Assembly: GCA_905221605.1 (NCBI GenBank)
Contig: CAJNDS010002740.1
Span: 141,501 to 205,500 of the forward strand
DNA: 64,000 nt
Source: Symbiodinium natans
Lineage: Eukaryota > Sar > Dinophyceae > Suessiales > Symbiodiniaceae
Direction: 5' to 3'
A program made the position numbers and the translations under genes. Position 1 is the stretch's first letter, and each line of letters opens with the position of its first letter. The notes beneath the pieces are model-generated. The model ran no database searches, was not told where the DNA came from, and saw only the letters and a program-made list of their open reading frames with translations. Positions 41,284 through 51,368 of this stretch are shown one piece after another.

Positions 41284-42201
41284 TCACTTCTGAAGGTTGG
41301 AGAGATGAGGACATCCAGCTACCGAGCCTGGCCCGAGGAGGTCACTCCCACCTGCAAGCTCCTCCGCCGACTTACTGCCTTTCAAGACCTCCAGGAAGAT
41401 CTCGGGCTTGTAGAAGATGTCGACATCCACCAGGCGCAGCTGATCATCCACGCTGGCCACCCCAAAGCCAAAGAGCTCCACCAACTCGCCGGAGCCTTTG
41501 TTGCCGTCGTAGGTCCCGGTGAACTCTCCCCAGTGGCGCCAAGAGAAGGCCACGCGAGGTGGGCCGGAGAAGACTTCCAGGACCTCCCACGGAAATGCGG
41601 CGAAGGCATCATGGAACTTGTCATGGGACTGCTCCCAGGTGATGGAATCAGCATCGTAGAGCGATGCCGGGCAACCAGCCAGCAGCACGTTGTAGTTGCC
41701 GACTTCATTAGCCTCCTTGTTGTTGAACTTCTTCCACCCGTTGGCTGCGATCATGAACTTTTCCGGATCAACCGAGCGGTGTTGGTCTGGGTCGACTTTG
41801 TGCGAGCGTTCCATCTCCCAGGTTTTCACCAAGTTCTCCACGATCAGTTCAAGGGAGCCTTCTGGGTGGTTCTTCGTCTTCCCTTTCAAGTAGAGGAGGT
41901 TGGTGAGGGAGTAGTCCGGCTTTCCGCCATAGCGCCACTTGATGCCCTCCTCATCCATGTGGGCACGCTCGGGCTCCTTCAGCCCATACTTTGCCTTGAT
42001 CTCCTCAAGCTCCTCCCGACAAGCTTCCAGCTCTTCGGCTGTGAGCGGCTTTCCGGACCCGGTGGCAGTCAAGGGCCCCCGCATCGCAGTTTGGGCCATC
42101 GAAGGTGGATCCCCGCTGCTGCGGCGGAGGACGCGGGCCTTGGCCTTCTGGAATGACTTGATAACGAAAAGGCCAAGTCCAGCAGCCATACTCTTTGCCA
42201 T
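41284..42201 (-). CDS. pathogen-related protein homologue (SnoaL-like/NTF2 fold)
   Basis: A single open exon; the ATG at 42201 gives 305 residues (in-frame ATGs at 42300 and 42432 would lengthen it). The stop TGA is at 41284-41286. About residues 60-260 carry WRYGGKPDYSLTN, HPEGSLELIVENLVKTWEME, HKVDPDQHRSVDPEKF, YNVLLAGCP, FPWEVLEVFSGPPRVAFSWR and HWGEFTGTY, the signature order of the plant and algal pathogen-related protein family. Family members have a SnoaL-like cone fold; their biochemical role is poorly known. N-terminal residues 1-50 are basic and less conserved. The lack of introns and of heptamer arrays inside the gene contrasts with all neighbours and suggests a retrocopy or recent arrival. 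Confidence 0.85.
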   Translation of the reverse strand: MAKSMAAGLGLFVIKSFQKAKARVLRRSSGDPPSMAQTAMRGPLTATGSGKPLTAEELEACREELEEIKAKYGLKEPERAHMDEEGIKWRYGGKPDYSLTNLLYLKGKTKNHPEGSLELIVENLVKTWEMERSHKVDPDQHRSVDPEKFMIAANGWKKFNNKEANEVGNYNVLLAGCPASLYDADSITWEQSHDKFHDAFAAFPWEVLEVFSGPPRVAFSWRHWGEFTGTYDGNKGSGELVELFGFGVASVDDQLRLVDVDIFYKPEIFLEVLKGSKSAEELAGGSDLLGPGSVAGCPHLSNLQK

Positions 42202-42484
42202 CTTGTGGGTCCTGGGAGCACGCACTTCTTTTGGCACACCGCGGCCCAAGTGCAGGGCACAGGCTGGAGCTCCAGCTGGGCGAGGCTGCACGCTGAGCAT
42301 AGCACAGCAGAAGGGGGGGGGCGGAAAGTCCGTTATGACTTCGGAAGCGAGCAAAATCTCCTGCGGCACGCAGGTGCTTCGTGATGGTCCTCTGTGCCTG
42401 CTGGACACTTCATGGCACGAAGCCTGGATCAAAGGTCATGAAGTCTACATGGCAGGTGAAGGCACACGCAAGCACACCAATGTA

Positions 42485-42562
42485 GGGGCCTTGTAATAAT
42501 TAGAATAGGGCTTTGGGGGTTATTATAGTACAATCACAAAGGGACCATGGGGAATACTAGCA
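42485..42562 (+). repeat. MITE family E, copy 3
   Basis: GGGGGTTATTATAGTACAAT and GGGACCATGGGGAATACT match 514-565. Lies just upstream of the pathogen-related gene. Confidence 0.6.
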
Positions 42563-42680
42563 TGATTCGCACAGGGGGCCTCTCGGCCCATGAAGTCCTC
42601 CACGCGTGCAGGAAGCCAGCGGGAGGCAGCCGGACTGCGAACCACAGTCAAAAAAACACGCCAAAGGAAGGTCAACCCAC

Positions 42681-42785
42681 ATGGGTGGTTGTCAAAATTA
42701 TGATCCCCTTTGGGGTACCCTATATATTAGGTGCCGTAATAGAATAGGGATCCAAAAAGGGACCATAATTTTGACAACCACCCAC
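42681..42785. repeat. MITE family C, copy 1
   Basis: Long terminal inverted repeats ATGGGTGGTTGTCAAAATTA and TAATTTTGACAACCACCCA (about 28 bp when extended). The internal GGATCCAAAAAGGGACC is shared with copy 2 at 50401-50510. Confidence 0.92.
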
Positions 42786-42864
42786 ATTGCGAGCTGTTGA
42801 AGCAACGCATTGCCGAAGCTAAACCCCAGCAGCCATCCCAGCAGCCATAAACCCCCCAACATCC

Positions 42865-43206
42865 TAAACCCTAAACCCCCTAAACCCTACTTCCTAAGCC
42901 CTAAACCCTACACCCCTCAACCCTAAACCCCTTAAACTTAAACCCCTAAGGCCCTAAACCCTTAACCCTAAACCCTAAACCCTAAACCCCGAAGCCCCTG
43001 CCTCGGTGTACCCACCCCGGCACCGGCGCCGGCCGTCAGCACAGCGTCGTGGTCGCCCCCTGGTTCACATTAACGGGGCGCCCGAGGCGCCTGAATTAGG
43101 GTTTCGGGTTTCGGGTTTAGGGTTTAGGGTTTAGGGTTTAGGGTTTAGGGTTTAGGGTTTAGGGTTTAGGGTTTAGGGTTTAGGGTTTAGGGTTTAGGGT
43201 TTAGAG
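42865..43206. repeat. heptamer arrays flanking an undecided island
   Basis: CCCTAAA at 42865-42992 and TTTAGGG at 43098-43206. The island between them (43010-43080) reads EPGGDHDAVLTAGAGAG on minus before GTGGGT and SVYPPRHRRRPSAQRRGR on plus; strand undecided. Confidence 0.6.
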
Positions 43207-43357
43207 GTTGAGGGCTACCTAAGCCTAAGCCTTGAGTTTGGGTTTTAGGGTTTGGGGTTCAGGGCTACCTGAGCCTTGAGTTTAGGCCTTAGGGTTTAGG
43301 CGTTAGGGTTGAGGGCTTAGGTGGGTTTGGTGTTTAGGGCTTCGGGGTCATGGGGGT

Positions 43358-43410
<53 letters not shown>
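43358..43410 (+). repeat. 53-nt G run
   Basis: Uninterrupted G from 43358 to 43410, comparable with the C runs at 20706-20740 and 27628-27711. Confidence 0.95.
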
Positions 43411-43411
<1 letters not shown>

Positions 43412-43450
43412 TGCTGCAGGAAGTGTTTCGGTTTGGGGTTTAGGGGCTGC

Positions 43451-43496
43451 CTGGAGGCTCCAAAATGCCAAGTCAGTGCAAGGTAGACTTGCTCTT
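43451..43496 (-). CDS. single exon, unknown protein
   Basis: Acceptor ACGCGAAG, 46 nt reading EQVYLALTWHFGAS, donor CAG^GCAGCC (GC type). The reading stays open upstream as KREE. No family recognised. Confidence 0.45.
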
Positions 43497-43599
43497 CTTC
43501 GCGTTTGGAGTTTGGAGTTTAGGGTTTAGGTTTAGGGTTTGGGGTTTAGGGTTTAGGGTTTAGGGTTTAAGGTTTAGGGTTTAGGGCTTAGGGGGCTCA

Positions 43600-44340
43600 C
43601 ATAGCATTGAGGCTTGGGGTAAACCCTTCGTGGAGGGCTTCGAATATGTATTCTCAGGGATGAAGGTACTAAATTCTTAGTACCGGCTGTCGCATTTATC
43701 CGTGACAAACTATTCCAGATAAGATACTGTATATAGCTCCTAAAGAAAGCACAACATGAAAATGTGCTACAGCATAATATGCAGCACTTGTCTAATCCGA
43801 GGTCTACTGCAGCTTTTCCAAGACTTTTCCTGTAGAACCACCTTCGGTAAACATTAATGAAAAGAGATGTGAAAAGAAGTCAGAACTCATTCGAAGGTGG
43901 GTTTCCAAGATATGTTAGAAGCCCAACTCAAGTTTTTTTGGTTGGTAAGGGCATCAAGCTTGTAACTGCTGACAAAACAAGCACTTGCATCGGCACAGAT
44001 AGCCGGTCCCGATGTTTGCTAGGGCTCTTAAGGGATGGGGGTTCGAAGTTTGAGTAACCCAAGGTTCCCTCAATATTCCCCACGCGCCCTAAAGCTTCCT
44101 GAACATTTTTCTGGGAAATTCCCATATGTGGCTTGCTTTCAAGATCCTCAAAATTCCTCGATCAGGGGGGGAATCCTTACAAAAATTAAAAAAAAAAAAA
44201 AACAAAAAAAAAAAAAAAAAANNNNNNNNNNNNNNNNNNNNNNNNNNNNNNNNNNNNNNNNNNNNNNNNNNNNNNNNNNNNNNNNNNNNNNNNNNNNNNN
44301 NNNNNNNNNNNNNNNNNNNNNGGGGGGGGGGGGGGGGCGG
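43600..44340. other. AT-rich unique DNA and a 100-base assembly gap
   Basis: 43610-44180 has no heptamers and no exon I trust. An A run leads into N at 44222-44321, which is followed by a G run; the gap size is probably nominal. Confidence 0.7.
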
Positions 44341-44554
44341 ATTCCAAGGGTAGGAGTGCTCTCAGCCCTTCGGTTGCGGCTTGAGGGACTTTGGATGAAA
44401 CCCTTAACCCCACTATAAACCTAAACCCTATTCGATACCCTAAAACCCGATTTTTTAAGCCCTAAACCCTTTGGGGTCTATCGCGGTGGGGGTCACTAGG
44501 GCTTCTGAATGCTTGGGACCCCAAAGCCCCAAAAAGGGCTGGAGGCAAGGTTAC

Positions 44555-44617
44555 CCGCTGAAAGGACATGTGGTGATCTGTCTCGCAGCCCGGCCTGATG
44601 TTGCGCTCGGTGGACTC
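44555..44617 (-). CDS. single exon, unknown protein
   Basis: Acceptor AGCTCGCCAG, 63 nt, phase 0-0, reading ESTERNIRPGCETDHHMSFQ, donor CGG^GTAACC. Lies beyond the stop of the next model, so belongs to another gene. Confidence 0.58.
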
Positions 44618-44757
44618 CTGGCGAGCTGAGGGTTTAGGGCTTCAGGTTTAGGGTTTAGGGTTTCGGGTTTAGGGTTTAGGGTTTAGGGTTTAGGGCTTAA
44701 GGTTTAGGGTTTAGGGTTCGGGGGACTCCCTCAACCGGACAAAGTGGATGTTGTCCC

Positions 44758-45070
44758 TCATGCCTTCTTCTTCTGCTTCTTCTGCGTCATCGACAGCATG
44801 CTGTCCTGGGCCACCGCTCGATCTCGGTCAAGCTGACAGACCTGCAGGGGATATCACCTCTGCTGCCACAGGCACGGCACGGCTGCAGAATGAAAGCATA
44901 GCTGAAGAACTTCTAATCTAAGGGCCCTAGACCCGAAACCCTAAACCCTAAACCCTAAACCCTCAAGCTCGGCGAACCTTTGGGACCGTGGGCGCCTTGG
45001 CACTTTCACTGATGCTGGCCCGCATCCGCTCCCGCGAAGCCGCGGGGGGCGTCCTCCAGGCGTCCAGTGT
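44758..45070 (-). CDS. 3' end of a gene with a lysine-rich C-terminus
   Basis: Exons 44978-45070 (TLDAWRTPPAASRERMRASI, then SESAKAPTVPK) and 44758-44841 (VCQLDRDRAVAQDSMLSMTQ, KKQKKKA, TGA) join in phase 0. Donor AAG^GTTCGC, acceptor CCCCTGCAG. The KKQKKKA tail could be a nuclear signal. The intron holds a CCCTAAA array. No domain recognised. Confidence 0.68.
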
Positions 45071-45099
45071 CTCACAGAATGTCGACAAGCTCCTGGGGC

Positions 45100-45410
45100 T
45101 TTAGGGTTTAGGTTCAGGGCTTAGGGCTTAGGGTTTAGGGTTCAGGGTTTAGGGTTTAGGGTTTAGGGTTTAGGGTGTAGGGTGTAGGGTTTAGGGTGTA
45201 GGGTGTAGGGTGTTGGGTGTTTAGAGCTTAGGGTGTTTAGGGTGTTTAAGGGTCAGAGATAGAAGGGGACTAGCAGCACCCTGACTCCCCAATCTTGCAA
45301 AGCTCTACACCCCAAAACCCACCCCGGAACCCCCCCTAAACCCTAAACCCTAAATCCTAAACCCTAAACCCTAAACCCTAAACCCTAAACCCTAAACCCT
45401 AAACCCCCCT
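45100..45410. repeat. TTTAGGG/TGTAGGG array and CCCTAAA array
   Basis: TTTAGGG and TGTAGGG at 45100-45250 and CCCTAAA at 45335-45407 face each other in the gap between oppositely oriented exons. Confidence 0.9.
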
Positions 45411-45431
45411 CCTTCCAACTGTCTGCCCCAG

Positions 45432-45723
45432 CCGCTGGACCCCGGAGGCTATGATGCCGCCACCGCGCGCCTTGCCAGGATGAGCGGGTAAATTCGCAAA
45501 CGAAAAAGGGAACAGCGTGCTCAAACCCTAAGCCCTAAGCCCGAAGCCATACACCCTAAACCCTAAACCCTAAACCCTAAACCCTAAACCCTAAACCCTA
45601 AACCGAATGGGTAGTAACGAAGCAACAGGATAACAAGGGGATGAAACTGGGAGCAAGCTCTACCAGCCTGGCGTGGGCGTGGCCTCGATGAACGCGGCAC
45701 AGCCGGCACAGCAGCCTGGCTAA
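45432..45723 (+). CDS. 3' end of a plus-strand gene, unknown function
   Basis: A textbook acceptor (CTTCCAACTGTCTGCCCCAG) opens exon 45432-45487, reading PLDPGGYDAATARLARMSG, with donor GCGG^GTAAAT. Exon 45654-45723 continues in phase with KLYQPGVGVASMNAAQPAQQ, PG and TAA. The intron contains a CCCTAAA array. Confidence 0.66.
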
Positions 45724-45759
45724 GGGTTTAGGGTTTCAGGACTGAGGTTGGGTTTAGGA

Positions 45760-46600
45760 TTTGGGGTTCATGCCCCAAAACCCAAGCCCCCAACCCCAAA
45801 AACCCTCAACCCTCCACGAAAATCCTGACAACCCCCTACTTGAAGGTTCCGGGTACTTAGGAGCGCGCGGCAGAACCTAGAGGCCACCGCTGGGACATTC
45901 ATTGAGGGAATCGCTTTTGGGGTTAGGCATCGCCTTCCTAACCAAAACCGTGCTGCCAAGTCATGGAGCACCGGGGTTTCACTCTGAACCAGCCGATTTC
46001 AAGCCAAATGCATTGCATCAGCAAGGTAATCAACTCAAGCTATGAGATGTTATGAGGATAGAACTGACTCGTATCTGGGGGTATCGCCTTTGGGGTTCGG
46101 TATCGCTTTCACAGCAAATTTGCAAATGCCCCGCCCAAGGCTACCTAGAGAGGCACGGGATTTAGCCATTAGGAACTCAATATACGTGTAGCTAACGCCC
46201 CTTAATTGGGTTATACGTGCAGTCATAATTGGGTTACTAAGTACCCTAAATCCTAAACCCTAAACCCTAAACCCTAAACCCTAAACCCTAAACCTTCTCA
46301 TTGGGTTACTACGAAGTACCCTGAACCTCCAAGGAGGCCATGCCCAGGACGGGAAGAGACTCCTGAGCGCTTTCAGGGATTTCGGGGTTTTCAGGGCTTT
46401 CAGGGTGTCAGGGTTTAGGGTTTAGGGTTTCGGGGTTCTTAAACCCTAAGCCCTAAACCCTGAACCCTAAACCCTAAACCCTAAACCCTAACCCCTAAAC
46501 CCTAAACCCTAAACCCTCCCTAAACCCTAAACCCTAAAGCCTAAACCCTAAACCCTAAACCGTAAACCCTAAACCCTAACCCTAAACCCTAAACCTTAAC
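45760..46600. other. mostly repeats; possible weak exon
   Basis: 45800-45970 reads MNVPAVASRFCRALLSTRN on minus without firm splice sites. A pair of related words (ATCGCTTTTGGGGTTAGGCA and ATCGCCTTTGGGGTTCGGTA) lies near 45910 and 46085. CTCATTGGGTTACTACG plus GTACCCTGAACCTCCAAG occurs at 46296-46332 and 46887-46923. Heptamer arrays at 46250-46293 and 46440-46598. Confidence 0.5.
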
Positions 46601-46605
46601 GCCAG

Positions 46606-46681
46606 AGGCGACATCCTGGGATCAGACGTGGAGCGGGGCCATCTTACACCCTACGAGCATGATGCTCATTGGCGAGCCTGG
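46606..46681 (+). CDS. single exon sitting exactly between two heptamer arrays
   Basis: CCCTAAACCTTAACGCCAG is followed by 76 nt reading GDILGSDVERGHLTPYEHDA then HWRAW, ending TGG^GTTTAGGG. This is the clearest case of the array supplying the splice boundaries. No family recognised. Confidence 0.68.
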
Positions 46682-47123
46682 GTTTAGGGTTTAGGGTTTG
46701 GGGTTTCGGGTTTGGGGTTTGGGGTTCGGGGTGCCCGCAAGGAATCCCACAGTCTGGCCGCCCCAATCTCAAAAGTGGCTGAGAAACCTCACCGGAAAGG
46801 TTCAGGGCACTCAGTAACTCATGATAAGTGAAGTGACAATCCACATACAAGCCCCTTAAGTACCCCAATTGATTTTTTTGTACAGTTCTCATTGGGTTAC
46901 TACGTACCCTGAACCTCCAAGTACCCTCAAATCGAAGGGGTCGCCAGTTAATAGTAGCCCCAAAAGGGGCCATCATGTAGAAGTGGCCATATACCAAACC
47001 CTAAACCCGAAACCTAAACCCTGCACCCGCAACCATCAACCCAAACCCTAAACCCTAAACCCTGAACCCTGAACCCTAAACCCTAAACCCTGAACCCTCA
47101 ATCCGAGACCCTAAAACCGACAG

Positions 47124-47960
47124 GTTGGGACATTGTTGCCGGGGTGCAAGGGGAGATTAAAACTCCCTGGGGAGTCAAAACCCACGAACCCCGTGACACC
47201 CTAAAGCCTCAAAAGCATCAGGGTTTAGGGCTTAGGGTTTAGGGTTTAGGATTTAGGGTTTAGGGCCAGCCCCAACCTCACTCAGCCCCACTTTAAGCAA
47301 ACAAAAAGGGCACCCTTGTTAATCCTAGGTTGCTGGGCAACCTAGCTTCTTCAGGGTACCACCACTCTCGCCTTCCACCCTGAACCCCGGGTTTAGGGAT
47401 TAGGTTATACCCTAAACCCTAAACCCTAAAGCCCATAGAGTTTAGCTGAGTTTAGCGTTCAGGTTATCCCCGAACTCTCCACCCCCTGCAAATCGCTTCA
47501 AAAGTCGTCCTCCACTAGAGGCTCGAAAAAAACAAACCCGCCCCCCCCCCCCCCCCCCCAAGTTTAGGGTTTCGGGTTTAGGGTTTAGAGATTTCGGGTC
47601 TAGGGCCAAGTCGCAGTTTCTGAGGCCCTCAGAGCTGGCGGCGTGCGGATCAGCGACGACTGCGCCTGAGGGGGGTTCTAGCTAACAGTTTCGAGTTTGG
47701 ATGTTTAGGGTTTAGGATTTAGGGTTTAGGGTTGAGGGCAAGGACAACCGACTGTATCCTCAACGGTGTTAAATTAGCAGATTGCTCGGCCACCTCACAG
47801 GTTCCAGGGTCTTAGAGCTTAAACCCTAAACCCTAAATCCTAAACCCTAAACCCTAAACCCCCAAAGGGCACCCTGAAGAAGCCTCAGAAGACCTGACCG
47901 CCCGCGCCTGGACCGCGCCTTTGCCCAGAGAAGATGCCTCGTCCTACAGGGACCAAAAAG
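47124..47960 (+). CDS. two-exon fragment, unknown protein
   Basis: Exon 47124-47222 (WDIVAGVQGEIKTPWGVKTH) ends G^GTTTAGGG. Exon 47868-47960 (HPEEASEDLTARAWTAPLPR, then EDASSYRDQK) ends G^GTTTTAGG. The phases match. The intron holds a family D MITE fragment (47297-47347) and heptamers. The second exon is also open on minus (DEASSLGKGAVQARA). Confidence 0.5.
47600..47700. CDS. exon-like island, strand undecided
   Basis: Readings include VSEALRAGGVRISDDCA-stop (plus) and AQSSLIRTPPALRASETATW (minus, after CCCCCTCAG). Confidence 0.3.
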
Positions 47961-48368
47961 GTTTTAGGGTTTAGGGTTGAGGGTTTAGGGTTCAGGGTTC
48001 AGGGTTCAGGGTTCAGGGTTCAGGGTTTAGGGTTTAGGGTTTAGGGTTTAGGGGTTTAGGGTTTAGGGTTTGGCGTTGAGGGTGTAGCAGTCAGGGTTTA
48101 GGGCTTGGGGTTCATCCAGGATTTAGGGTTTAGAGTCAGAACGGCAATTTTTTGTCAGGCGACCAGAGGAGTAGAGGTTCTAAGGGCGCGAATATTGGTG
48201 ATGGGCTCCCGGGCTTCTCATCTGCGTGGGTGTGGGGGGGGCTCCCGGGCTTCGGGCTTGGGGCCTGAGGATGAAGGGTGTACGAGGAAGGGTCCACTTC
48301 AAACCCTAAACCCTACACCCCAAACCGTAAACCCCAAACCCTAAACCCTAAACCCTGCAGCCTAAAAC

Positions 48369-48399
48369 CTGGGGTTTGCCGGCATCCAGCGTCGTCTTT
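48369..48399 (-). CDS. possible 31-nt microexon
   Basis: Acceptor AGCCCTGCAG, then KDDAGCRQTP, donor CCAG^GTTTTAGG, between two CCCTAAA arrays. Confidence 0.4.
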
Positions 48400-48490
48400 C
48401 TGCAGGGCTGAAACCCTAAACCCTAAACCCCTAACCCCTAAACCCTAAACCCTAAACCCGAAACCCTAAACCCTAAACCCTAAACCCTAA

Positions 48491-48625
48491 AGCCGCCCGA
48501 AAGGCTCGAGCAAAAGACCCCTCACTGGGTCGATGCCTTTCTTGTTTTGTGATCCCCCCCCCCCCCCCCGGTGTCCTCCGCGGCATCGATCTGCAGGCCG
48601 AGGCCGCTCGTGGCCTGAGGTTGCG
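48491..48625. CDS. two exon-like islands separated by a C run
   Basis: 48491-48552 reads PPERLEQKTPHWVDAFLVL-stop on plus, with a GTCGAT donor option. 48570-48625 reads GVLRGIDLQAEAARGLR on plus and QATSGLGLQIDAAEDTG on minus. The second strand is undecided. Confidence 0.4.
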
Positions 48626-49203
48626 AGTTAGGGGCTTAGGGGGTTTTGGGGGGGCTTAGAGGCTTTAGGGGGTTTTGGGGGGGGTTTAGGGGGGTTTAGG
48701 GGCTTCAGGGCCTAAGGGTTGAGGGCCTTAGGGGCTTAGGGGTTTTGGGGGTTCAGGGGCTTTAGGGGGTTTTGGGGGGTTTAGGGTCTTCGGGGTTTGA
48801 GGGGCTTAGGGGCTTAGGGGCTTGAGGCTTACTTCGGGGCTTAGGGGTCTAGGGGCTTCGGGGCCCAGGGGCTTAGGGGCTTCTAGAGGTTTAGGGGTTT
48901 AAGGGTTTTAGGTTTGCGTCGCAAGACCCGAAACCTCAACTAGGATGTGAGGGATTAGCGTGTAGCGTGTCTTAGAAGGTGGACGGAGTTGGACATGCTT
49001 CCTTACCTCCTTTTACAGGGTTCTGAAGTAAGGGCCCTTGGGTTGTATGGGGTATTTAAGCGGTCCCCATCCCCCCCTAAATCCTAAAACCCGAAACCCG
49101 AAACCCGAAACCCGAAACCCTAAACCCCTAAACCCCTAAACCCCTAAACCCGAAACCCTAAACCCTAAACCCGAAACCCTAAATCCTACACCCTGAACCC
49201 TAC
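48626..49203. repeat. GGGGCTTAG/GGGGTTTTGG diverged repeats and a CCCGAAA array
   Basis: 48630-48900 is built of TTAGGGG and GTTTTGGGGG words. 49080-49200 is CCCTAAA with a CCCGAAA run. 48935-49060 is unique, with no exon recognised. Confidence 0.7.
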
Positions 49204-49300
49204 ATTCGACGGGTCGAGGTGCCACGCCAAAGCGCCCCGAGCCATCCTCCTGGGCAAGGGAAGGCGCGCTCAGCTGCCCAATCTCCTCTGGGCAGGCTTT
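49204..49300 (-). CDS. single exon, unknown protein
   Basis: Acceptor AACGCCGCAG, 97 nt reading KACPEEIGQLSAPSLAQEDG then SGRFGVAPRPVE, donor GAAT^GTAGGG. CCCTAAA lies left and a TTTAGGG array (49358-49450) right. Confidence 0.66.
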
Positions 49301-49357
49301 CTGCGGCGTTTTGAGGTAAATAGGGTTTATAGGGCTTATAGGGCCGGGTTTATAGGG

Positions 49358-49690
49358 TTTGTAGGGTTTAGGGTTTAGGGTTTAGGGTTTAGGGTTTAGG
49401 GTTTAGGGTTTAGGGTTTAGGGTTTAGGGTTTAGGGTTTAGGGTTTAGGATTCAGGGTTTAGGGTTTACAGGGCTTGTAGGGTTCATAGGGCATGAAACA
49501 GGTTTACAGGGGGGGCTTCTAGGGGGTTGATGGGGGTTTCATGGGGGTTTCTAGGGGTTTATAGGGGGTTTATGGGGGTCTATAGGGGTTTATCGGGGTT
49601 ATGGGAGTTTATGGGGTTTATAGGGGTTTGTAGGGGCTTCTAGGGTATTATAGGAGTTTATAGGGCTGACAGGGCTTGTAGAGCTTCTAG
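49358..49690 (+). repeat. TTTAGGG array passing into TTTATAGGGG words
   Basis: A clean array to 49450, then GTTTATAGGGG-like drift to 49690. Confidence 0.85.
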
Positions 49691-50017
49691 GGTTTAACCC
49701 TGAACCCGAAATCCCTACAACGCAAGCCTAACAGCCTCCTGAGACCCTTGAAACCCTCAAACCCTAGCACCCCAACACGCTCCCAACCCTGTCCGCTGAA
49801 GCTTGCAGACCCTGAAAGCCCAGAACAGCAACCTGCACCTTAAGCAAGTTGTATGGCTTCGTGAGCACTGCCCACCCCATTCTCTGGTAGGGGGGGTAGG
49901 GCTTTAGGGCTCAGAAGCCCTAAACCTTGCCCCCAAAACCCTACACCCCTAAACCCTAAACCAAAACCCTAAACCCTAAACCCTACACCCTAAACCCTAA
50001 ACCCTAAACCCCCAAAC

Positions 50018-50080
50018 CTCCCAGGTTCGGCGGGAACTGCTTGGTCTCACTCGCAAGGCCAAAGTGGTCCCAGTGAGGGT
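50018..50080 (-). CDS. exon beside a family H MITE, unknown protein
   Basis: HWDHFGLASETKQFPPNL, donor GGGAG^GTTTGG. The only upstream AG lies inside the MITE end (TGTAGCAG followed by AAATGTAAACCCTCAC), which would add NVNP in frame. Confidence 0.58.
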
Positions 50081-50400
50081 TTACATTTCTGCTACAGTCT
50101 ATATTTCATGTAACTGCTATTATCATGAATACAATCACAATAAGAATAGCAGTTTAAATATGACATGTACTTGTGTGCTCATGTTCACATTATTGCAATT
50201 ATCTATGTTTCATGTGACTGGTACCATCATGAAGAAATGTAGTTAAAGCAAAGATAAAATATAGTAGTAGTACTAACAGATCACAAAAAATGTGTCTGTT
50301 ACTCGTATCCCCAAAAGGACACCAAGTACATATCCTTACCAACAATAACAAGGAACCTTATATACACTCACCAAGAACAGTAATAGAAACCCTGCTTCAT
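50074..50400 (-). repeat. MITE family H, long copy 2
   Basis: Same termini as 40254-40370 (GAGGGTTTACATTTCT; TAGAAACCCTGCTTC) but with about 200 bp more AT-rich interior, including a duplicated TTTCATGTAACTG/TTTCATGTGACTG. It touches a family C MITE on its right. Confidence 0.8.
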
Positions 50401-50510
50401 ATGGGTGGTTGTCAAAATTATGTATGATCCGTTTTGTTGTGCCCTAAATACTAGGTGCCGCATTTTGAATAGGGATCCAAAAAGGGACCATAATTTTGAT
50501 AACCACCCAT
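50401..50510. repeat. MITE family C, copy 2
   Basis: Starts ATGGGTGGTTGTCAAAATTA and ends TAATTTTGATAACCACCCAT. The flanks TTCAT/ATGAA extend the palindrome. Confidence 0.92.
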
Positions 50511-50645
50511 ATGAATTCACATTAACAAGTCTTGCCTTTGGGGCTTCCTCTACTTCCTTCGGGGCGTGGTCTTGGTTGTTGGTTCTTGTTGGGTTCTGTG
50601 TTTTGACTTGGAGCGGCTGCCACTCGAGCCATGAACCCGCCTCTC

Positions 50646-50752
50646 GTTTAGGGTTTAGGGTTTAGGGTTTAGGGTTTAGGGTTTAGGGTTTAGGGTTTAG
50701 GGTTTAGGGTTTAGGGTTTAGGGTTTAGGGTTTAGGGTTTAGGGTTTAGGGT
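50646..50752 (+). repeat. (TTTAGGG)n array
   Basis: Fifteen near-perfect heptamers. Confidence 0.97.
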
Positions 50753-50776
50753 CTCGCATATGGAACAGGCCAGAAG

Positions 50777-51368
50777 GTGAGTCATTTTCAACCTACTGCG
50801 ACACTTGATGGAGCTCTTCTTGGGAAGTTGATTGATCCAGTTCTGCCGCCAGACTTGGGCATGCAAATGGTCTTGCAGGCTGCTTGTGCTATGCCAAGAC
50901 AAGTGTCATTGTCCATTGCAGTGCTTCCCCAGTCGTTCCTAGGGGCACTGTTGGATGACCCACACTTGCATGCATTCGTCTCGGGACGAAGGGCCGGGGA
51001 TTGCTGTTTCGCAGTTGCGCATGTGCCGAAGATTGTTGTTGATGCTGTTTCCAATGTGGGTATTGACGGCCGTATCTCAAACACATGTTGTTGTTGAGGG
51101 CGTCCCGTGTTTGTGCAATGGTCTGCTGAACAGTCCAGACCAACGTGAACAAGAGCACCGTGCAGATGACCCTTTGTCAGGTTTTGTTGGCCTTTGTGGG
51201 GGTCATCCCGTGACCCTCGGCATGACCTGGGCACAGTGGTTGTCTCCTCATGTGATTTTTCCTCTTCATGGTGTGCGGGCTCTGTGTGATGGGTTTCGTG
51301 CATCAAGTGCAGACTCTTGTGAGGTTCCGCTTCTGTCGGCAGGCCGGCTTGGAAGTGAGCTATAAACA
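50777..51368 (+). pseudogene. decayed reading frame, unknown (possible retroelement remnant)
   Basis: Frame 1 reads LGMQMVLQAACAMPRQVSLS, LLDDPHLHAFVSGRRAG and VVDAVSNVGIDGRI, then stops at 51097. The +1 frame continues VVVEGVPCLCNGLL and VTLGMTWAQWLSPHVIFPLH to a stop near 51365. One indel near 51080 would restore a ~195-residue frame. The opposite strand is also open for 220 codons (His-rich), which I judge less protein-like. No heptamers inside. Confidence 0.4.
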
